DNA of 64,000 nt from Paenibacillus sp. R14(2021). Its GTDB lineage: Bacteria > Bacillota > Bacilli > Paenibacillales > Paenibacillaceae. The translations under genes and the position numbers were made by a program. The stretch is from positions 806,001 to 870,000 of the forward strand of contig NZ_CP080269.1 in NCBI RefSeq assembly GCF_019431355.1, given 5' to 3'. The notes under the pieces are model-generated. The model was not told the DNA's origin, did not search any database, and saw only the letters and a list, made by a program, of their open reading frames with translations. Below, piece after piece: positions 60,382 through 64,000 of the stretch. How positions within the stretch are numbered: position 1 is the stretch's first letter; each line of letters opens with the position of its first letter.

Positions 60382-61047
60382 ATGAACATTTTCATAAATC
60401 CAAGGGTAGAAATAAAAGCTGAAACGGTATTATCCGCAAATTGGTATCAGCTAAAGAAAATGACCTTTGCCTATCAAAATAACAACGGCACTTGGGAAAC
60501 CCAAGAGAGAGAGGTTTATGACCGTGGGAACGGGGCTGCCATTTTTCTATACAATCAGGAAAAACAATCCGTAATTCTTACCCGTCAGTTCCGAATGCCT
60601 ACTTATGTCAACGGCAATGAAACGGGGATGCTTATCGAAGCGTGCGCGGGCTTGCTCGATACGGATAGTCCTGAGGATTGTATTCGCCGAGAGACAGAGG
60701 AGGAAACAGGCTACAGGATAACAAACCTGAAAAAGATCAGTGAAGCCTACATGTCGCCTGGTTCGGTGACGGAGCTGCTACACTTTTTTGCGGCGGAATA
60801 CGATTCTCGCATGCAGGTGAATGAAGGCGGAGGAGTTGCGGAAGAACAGGAACATATCGAGGTGCTGGAGCTTTCTTTTGCAGACGCACTGGAGATGATC
60901 AGACAAGGTGAAATCAGGGACGCCAAAACGATCATGCTACTGCAATACGCGCAAATACACAGGCTTCTTCAACTGGAACGGCTGCGCTCAAGGTTTATGA
61001 AATGGGGCATATGCCGGTTCTTGGGGAGTGGTATGCACTTCCATTGA
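60382..61047 (+). CDS. NUDIX hydrolase, NudK-like (GDP-mannose/ADP-ribose pyrophosphatase type), altered 3' end
   Basis: 221 residues. The Nudix box is recognisable: GLLDTDSPEDCIRRETEEET-GY, with the E-rich metal-binding core REtEEEtG. FMNIFINPRVEIKAETVLS and RGNGAAIFLYNQEKQSVILT fit the NudK group, whose members end near 190-200 residues (AKTIMLLQYA..LL, seen at about 190). The extra tail LRSRFMKWGICRFLGSGMHF is read out of frame from the next gene fragment, so the normal stop appears lost. AGGAGG precedes ATG 60382. Confidence 0.85.
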   Translation: MNIFINPRVEIKAETVLSANWYQLKKMTFAYQNNNGTWETQEREVYDRGNGAAIFLYNQEKQSVILTRQFRMPTYVNGNETGMLIEACAGLLDTDSPEDCIRRETEEETGYRITNLKKISEAYMSPGSVTELLHFFAAEYDSRMQVNEGGGVAEEQEHIEVLELSFADALEMIRQGEIRDAKTIMLLQYAQIHRLLQLERLRSRFMKWGICRFLGSGMHFH

Positions 61048-61268
61048 TGGAAACTGCCGGCTCACGCACGACAGGAGATGAGGTGTATAACAGCATCTTT
61101 CACCCGTCAGCGGTGAGACTGCTGTCTCATTGCGATGCTGTTTTGCGTGTCGGAGGGCCATCGGCAGGAGCAGATGAAATGGTACGAGTGGCTGAAGAGA
61201 AAGGGAAAAACGTGTACCACAATTTCAATGAGATTTCGGTAATCTTTCCAAGCAGCGAAGCAGGATAA
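61002..61268 (+). pseudogene. 5'-truncated gene, DUF4406-like C-terminal part
   Basis: 88 codons overlapping the NUDIX 3' end. The text GHMPVLGEWYALPLMETAGS, FHPSAVRLLSHCDAVLRVGG and PSAGADEMVRVAEEKGKNVY recalls nucleoside-deoxyribosyltransferase/DUF4406-like proteins, whose first half (the GPY/NxxxA region) is missing. There is no RBS. A deletion joining the NUDIX gene to this tail explains both oddities. Family assignment is tentative. Confidence 0.5.
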
Positions 61269-61407
61269 GATTTCTTCACGGAAATGAACAAGCATGTTGC
61301 TTTGTGCGATATGACTTTGGATAAGCTGGGTCAAAAAACAAGTATGCCCCTCTTTAGTTAAATTACCATTCTGATTCGAACATATCTCAAAGATTAAAGG
61401 TGTAGAT

Positions 61408-61938
61408 ATGAGGGCTAGATTTCGAGAAATTATTTCTACGAAAGAGCAATTTGAAGATCTGCGTTCTCTGTGTGGCGGGTATCCTAGCCAGAAAGCAGCG
61501 AATAAAGTGATGTCTATGCTTGATTCTCATTGTCGGGAGTTTATTTCAAAGTCCCCTTTTTTATCAATGGCAACTTCGAATTCATTTGGACAATGTGACG
61601 TTTCTCCGCGAGGAGATGCACCTGGGTTTGTAATAGTTCTCGATGATCATCATTTATTTATTCCAGAGCGTCCAGGCAATCGGAGGATGGACTCTATTCA
61701 AAATATGTTGACAAACGCTCATATCGGGCTTCAATTTTTTATTCCAGGGTTAGGAGAGACCTTGAGAGTGAATGGGAAAGCCTTTGTTTGCCGTGATCCA
61801 GAACTTCTTGAAAAAAGCAGTGTAAATGGTCGTAGCCCCTTTTTTGGTATTGGTGTAGAGGTGGAGGAGTGTTATGCACACTGTGCCAAAGCGTTCATTC
61901 GATCGGGAATATGGTCCCCGGATACATGGGTTCTCTGA
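61408..61938 (+). CDS. Pyridoxamine-5'-phosphate-oxidase-like FMN-binding protein (MSMEG_1061 type)
   Basis: 176 residues of a split beta-barrel flavin fold: HCREFISKSPFLSMATSNSF, GQCDVSPRGDAPGFV, LFIPERPGNRRMDSIQNML, IGLQFFIPGLGETLRVNGKA and CYAHCAKAFIRSGIWSPDTW. This is the MSMEG_1061-like group, which binds FMN or F420 and reduces unknown substrates. Members usually extend 20-30 residues further; a nearby frame continues SEEMLPSAYSQ, so the 3' end may be frameshifted. No good RBS is visible. Confidence 0.78.
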   Translation: MRARFREIISTKEQFEDLRSLCGGYPSQKAANKVMSMLDSHCREFISKSPFLSMATSNSFGQCDVSPRGDAPGFVIVLDDHHLFIPERPGNRRMDSIQNMLTNAHIGLQFFIPGLGETLRVNGKAFVCRDPELLEKSSVNGRSPFFGIGVEVEECYAHCAKAFIRSGIWSPDTWVL

Positions 61939-62106
61939 AGAAATGCTTCCTTCGGCCTATTCTCAGTGTGCATTGCGTTTTATTGAAGGTTTTAACGTGC
62001 AAAGGAGCCATAGGCATAAGAAACAATGACTGGTAATTAATTGAAATAATAGGGTCTCTAATGCTAAAATAGTAATAAAAGCAACTTAGGAAGGACTATA
62101 GCCTTG

Positions 62107-62385
62107 ATGCAGAGGATTAAATTTATGTATAGACAATTCATAAGGGAACCACTGTGGTTTAAAATTCTAATTTCTACGACTTTTCTTATTTCCATTATAT
62201 TTAGCAGTTCATTTTTTTCGGATGATGCGTATTATCAAAGCTGTGCCAAATTAGCTGCTGCTATCTTTTTTTGTGCTTACGGCATCAGAATGCGGAGGAA
62301 TCTTCAACTTTCTATAATCTTCTTTGCAGTAGCAGTTATATGTATTTATCTATCATGGCACAATTTCGAACTCGCAAGACTCTAA
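62107..62385 (+). CDS. Small membrane protein, about 92 residues
   Basis: Three hydrophobic segments (LWFKILISTTFLISIIFSS, CAKLAAAIFFCAYGI, LQLSIIFFAVAVICIYLSW) separated by short charged loops. TTG 62104 and ATG 62107 are both possible behind AGGAAGGA. No family is recognised; it could be of the DUF-type small YoqO/YwzB-like proteins, but I cannot support that. Confidence 0.6.
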   Translation: MQRIKFMYRQFIREPLWFKILISTTFLISIIFSSSFFSDDAYYQSCAKLAAAIFFCAYGIRMRRNLQLSIIFFAVAVICIYLSWHNFELARL

Positions 62386-62449
62386 ATTAACGGGGGACAC
62401 GATAGTTGAACAGTTGTCTTGAAGTAACCGTATGAAAAGGAGTTTATTT

Positions 62450-62582
62450 ATGGATTTCAAACTTAAGCGTTATCATTGAGCTTCGAAATTATGAGAATCG
62501 ATTGCGTGAAAGAAATCGGCCAGAACAAAAGATCCAAGACGATCATGAATTTGCAAAATGGTTAGTTGATCATGCTAACTAA
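62450..62582 (+). pseudogene. Short frameshifted reading frame
   Basis: AAAAGGAG precedes ATG 62450, which reads nine codons (MDFKLKRYH) to TGA 62477. The neighbouring frame then continues ELRNYENRLRERNRPEQKIQ and HEFAKWLVDHAN to TAA 62580. It looks like a small charged protein broken by one frameshift, or a sequencing error. A strong terminator follows. Confidence 0.4.
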
Positions 62583-62585
62583 CGG

Positions 62586-62624
62586 GAAAATGGACAGCTG
62601 CTAAATTCGCAGCTGTCCATTTTC
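62586..62624. terminator. Bidirectional terminator
   Basis: GAAAATGGACAGCTGC / GCAGCTGTCCATTTTC, a perfect 16-bp stem with a 7-base loop, 60 bp before the end of the convergent GntR gene. Confidence 0.92.
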
Positions 62625-62687
62625 AATTCTAACCAAGAAAATAGGTTGCGGCGTGTTCCTACGATTCCCTTCAAAAGACGGTTGCAG

Positions 62688-63386
62688 TTACACCGTATCG
62701 CTGCCGGCTGCGGTCGGTTCGTGCCCGGCATTCTGCAAGATCGTAACGTTCTCGTCATAAATATGAGCCTTCATCAGTTGGCAGGTCTGTTCGACGTCCT
62801 TCGCTTGCATCGCCTGCAGCAGCACCGCATGCTCCTCGTAGATCTGATTCTGGTCATGATACATCGGTCCCTGGACGAAGAAGTGCAGCCGGATCCGATT
62901 GACAATGCTCGACCATATATTGATGATGTTGCTCGCGCGGGACGCTTGAATCAAATATTCGTGGAACGAAATGTCGTAATCGACAATTCGCGCCAAATCC
63001 TTCTGCGCGGCTGCTTCCTTCATACCCTCGACAAATCGGTTCATATGCATGAAATCCTCATCGCTCATTCGCGATAGCCCGGAACGGATGGCGAATAGCT
63101 CGATCGTCAGCCGGATAGGGATCAACACTTCGATAACTTCTTCCTTGGAGAATTCCGCTACGACCGTTTCCTTGTAAGGGGAGGAATGGAGGAGACCCTC
63201 CTGCTCCAGCGTGCGTATCGCTTCCCGAATCGGGCCGCGGCTAACACCCATTTCCTTTGAAATCGCAATTTCCCGCAGCCGGTCGCCCGGTTTCAGTTGG
63301 CCAGTTAGAATCGCATTGCGGATTTCATCCGTTACCCGGTGTCGCAGCGAGGTTGGCTTCTGCTCTTTAAAGCTGAATGTTTCCAT
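62688..63386 (-). CDS. GntR-family regulator, FadR subfamily
   Basis: 232 residues. The N-terminal winged helix has LRHRVTDEIRNAILTGQLKPG, DRLREIAISKEMGVSRGPIREAIRTLEQEGLL, and the C-terminal all-helical FCD ligand domain has the metal/ligand residues in YDISFHEYLIQASRASNII (Asp, His) and later His residues. Such regulators usually sense a sugar acid or related carboxylate. It is divergent from the enolase-superfamily gene at 63581, with a promoter and TTGT..ACAA dyad between them, so it probably represses that gene. Confidence 0.92.
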   Translation of the reverse strand: METFSFKEQKPTSLRHRVTDEIRNAILTGQLKPGDRLREIAISKEMGVSRGPIREAIRTLEQEGLLHSSPYKETVVAEFSKEEVIEVLIPIRLTIELFAIRSGLSRMSDEDFMHMNRFVEGMKEAAAQKDLARIVDYDISFHEYLIQASRASNIINIWSSIVNRIRLHFFVQGPMYHDQNQIYEEHAVLLQAMQAKDVEQTCQLMKAHIYDENVTILQNAGHEPTAAGSDTV

Positions 63387-63476
63387 CGTATGAACCTTTC
63401 TGCTTCTGGTTTTTGAATCGTTACCTGTATCATAGGCGATTCCTCAACCCTTGTCAAAACAACAATCGGCAATAAG

Positions 63477-63509
63477 ATTGTTGACAATCAGACAAGGAAA
63501 ATTTATACT
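63477..63509 (+). promoter_or_regulatory. Promoter and GntR operator candidate
   Basis: TTGACA (63481-63486), 17-bp spacer, TATACT (63504-63509). The overlapping TTGTTGACAATCAGACAA region has TTGT and ACAA half-sites, as expected for a FadR-type repressor. Confidence 0.6.
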
Positions 63510-63580
63510 CTTTTTGAAAACGCATACTCGGCATTATCGATACGCTACAACCAATTTATGCAGGCAGGTGGATACGCTTC

Positions 63581-64000
63581 ATGAAAATCACCGATGTTCA
63601 AGTTCTCTATCTCAAGCTACCGCAAATCGATGCTACGCGCTGCGACGGCACGCAGGACACGCTGATTGTCCGTGTCCGGACCGATGAGGGGATCGATGGA
63701 ATCGGCGAGATCGATTCAGTGCCCGTTGTCGCCCGTTCTATTATTAACGCCCCGCCGTCACATGCCATCGCTACCGGGCTGAAGGACTTGCTTATTGGAG
63801 AAGATCCATTCGAAATCGAGCGGCTGTGGGACAAAATGTATATGGGCGCTCTTTATTACGGACGTTCAGGCCCCGTGCTCCATGCGATGAGCGGCATAGA
63901 TATTGCCCTATGGGACATTATCGGCAAGGCCTCTGGCCGGTCGACGGCACAGATGCTGGGCGGTGTTTACCGGCAGGAGATCAAGGCATACGCGAGCCTG
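63581..64000 (+). CDS. Enolase-superfamily dehydratase/racemase (mandelate racemase-like), 3' end cut by window
   Basis: 140 codons are visible from ATG 63581 (AGGTGG upstream) and the frame is open at the window end. The start MKITDVQVLYLKLPQIDATR, DTLIVRVRTDEGIDGIGEID, and IDIALWDIIGKASGRSTAQM followed by LGG are the capping-domain landmarks of the mandelate racemase/muconate lactonizing group. The catalytic barrel lies beyond the window, so racemase, sugar-acid dehydratase or lactonizing activity cannot be told apart. The divergent FadR-type regulator favours sugar-acid catabolism. Confidence 0.88.
   Translation, partial: MKITDVQVLYLKLPQIDATRCDGTQDTLIVRVRTDEGIDGIGEIDSVPVVARSIINAPPSHAIATGLKDLLIGEDPFEIERLWDKMYMGALYYGRSGPVLHAMSGIDIALWDIIGKASGRSTAQMLGGVYRQEIKAYASL

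Overview
The window reads as chromosomal DNA of a spore-forming, soil-type Firmicute, most likely Paenibacillus or a close relative such as Cohnella. The reasons are: a CwlJ spore-cortex hydrolase, a YhcN/YlaJ-type sporulation lipoprotein, strong AGGAGG ribosome sites with frequent TTG/GTG starts, LplB/YtcP-type sugar permeases without a local ATPase next to a YesM/YesN-type two-component pair, large secreted glycosidases with a FIMAH-like C-terminus, and many small one-component regulators (ArsR, TetR, Lrp, MerR, GntR). This assignment is inference from gene content. I see no rRNA, tRNA, CRISPR array or intact insertion sequence.

Layout. 1-3.6 kb: partial aminoglycoside-phosphotransferase-type kinase, then an ArsR regulator, MFS transporter and alpha/beta hydrolase; the transporter's promoter/start region is present three times in tandem. 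3.7-6.5 kb: Lrp-type regulator divergent from a cyanate-detoxification set (beta-carbonic anhydrase, cyanase, membrane protein). 6.6-15.8 kb: envelope-defence block with MprF, an RND exporter, a DedA-PAP2 fusion whose phosphatase domain has lost both catalytic histidines, an ECF sigma factor, its anti-sigma factor and a membrane protein. 16.2-17.3 kb: an unknown protein and a thioredoxin-fold protein without a CXXC. 17.7-30.8 kb: glycan-uptake locus with two permeases, two binding lipoproteins, a type-B carboxylesterase, sensor kinase, AraC-type response regulator and GH95 glycosidase, driven by two near-duplicate promoters.

30.8-36 kb is gene-poor and decayed (GH127-like fragment, SDR tail, dispersed palindromic repeats, aldo/keto reductase). 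In its middle stands the most striking gene of the window: a secreted protein at 33683-34666 carrying every active-site residue of ricin/Shiga-type ribosome-inactivating proteins, with a sigma-A promoter and a palindrome at the predicted transcription start. 35.9-50.8 kb holds small regulator/oxidoreductase/efflux sets and several broken genes (quinone oxidoreductase, two DinB copies, VOC protein, SDR tails), plus VanW, CwlJ and a repeat-rich YhcN lipoprotein.

51-64 kb: exported MTA/SAH-nucleosidase lipoprotein, VanZ-like protein, broken DUF421 gene, 1218-residue multidomain GH85 endoglycosidase, galE coupled to a MerR-methyltransferase fusion behind a 19-bp-spacer promoter, a NUDIX gene running into a truncated second gene, a flavin-oxidoreductase-like gene, and a GntR regulator divergent from an enolase-superfamily gene cut by the window end.

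Together: nutrient scavenging from complex glycans, envelope and xenobiotic defence, and one probable anti-eukaryotic toxin, in a region showing much small-scale duplication and decay.
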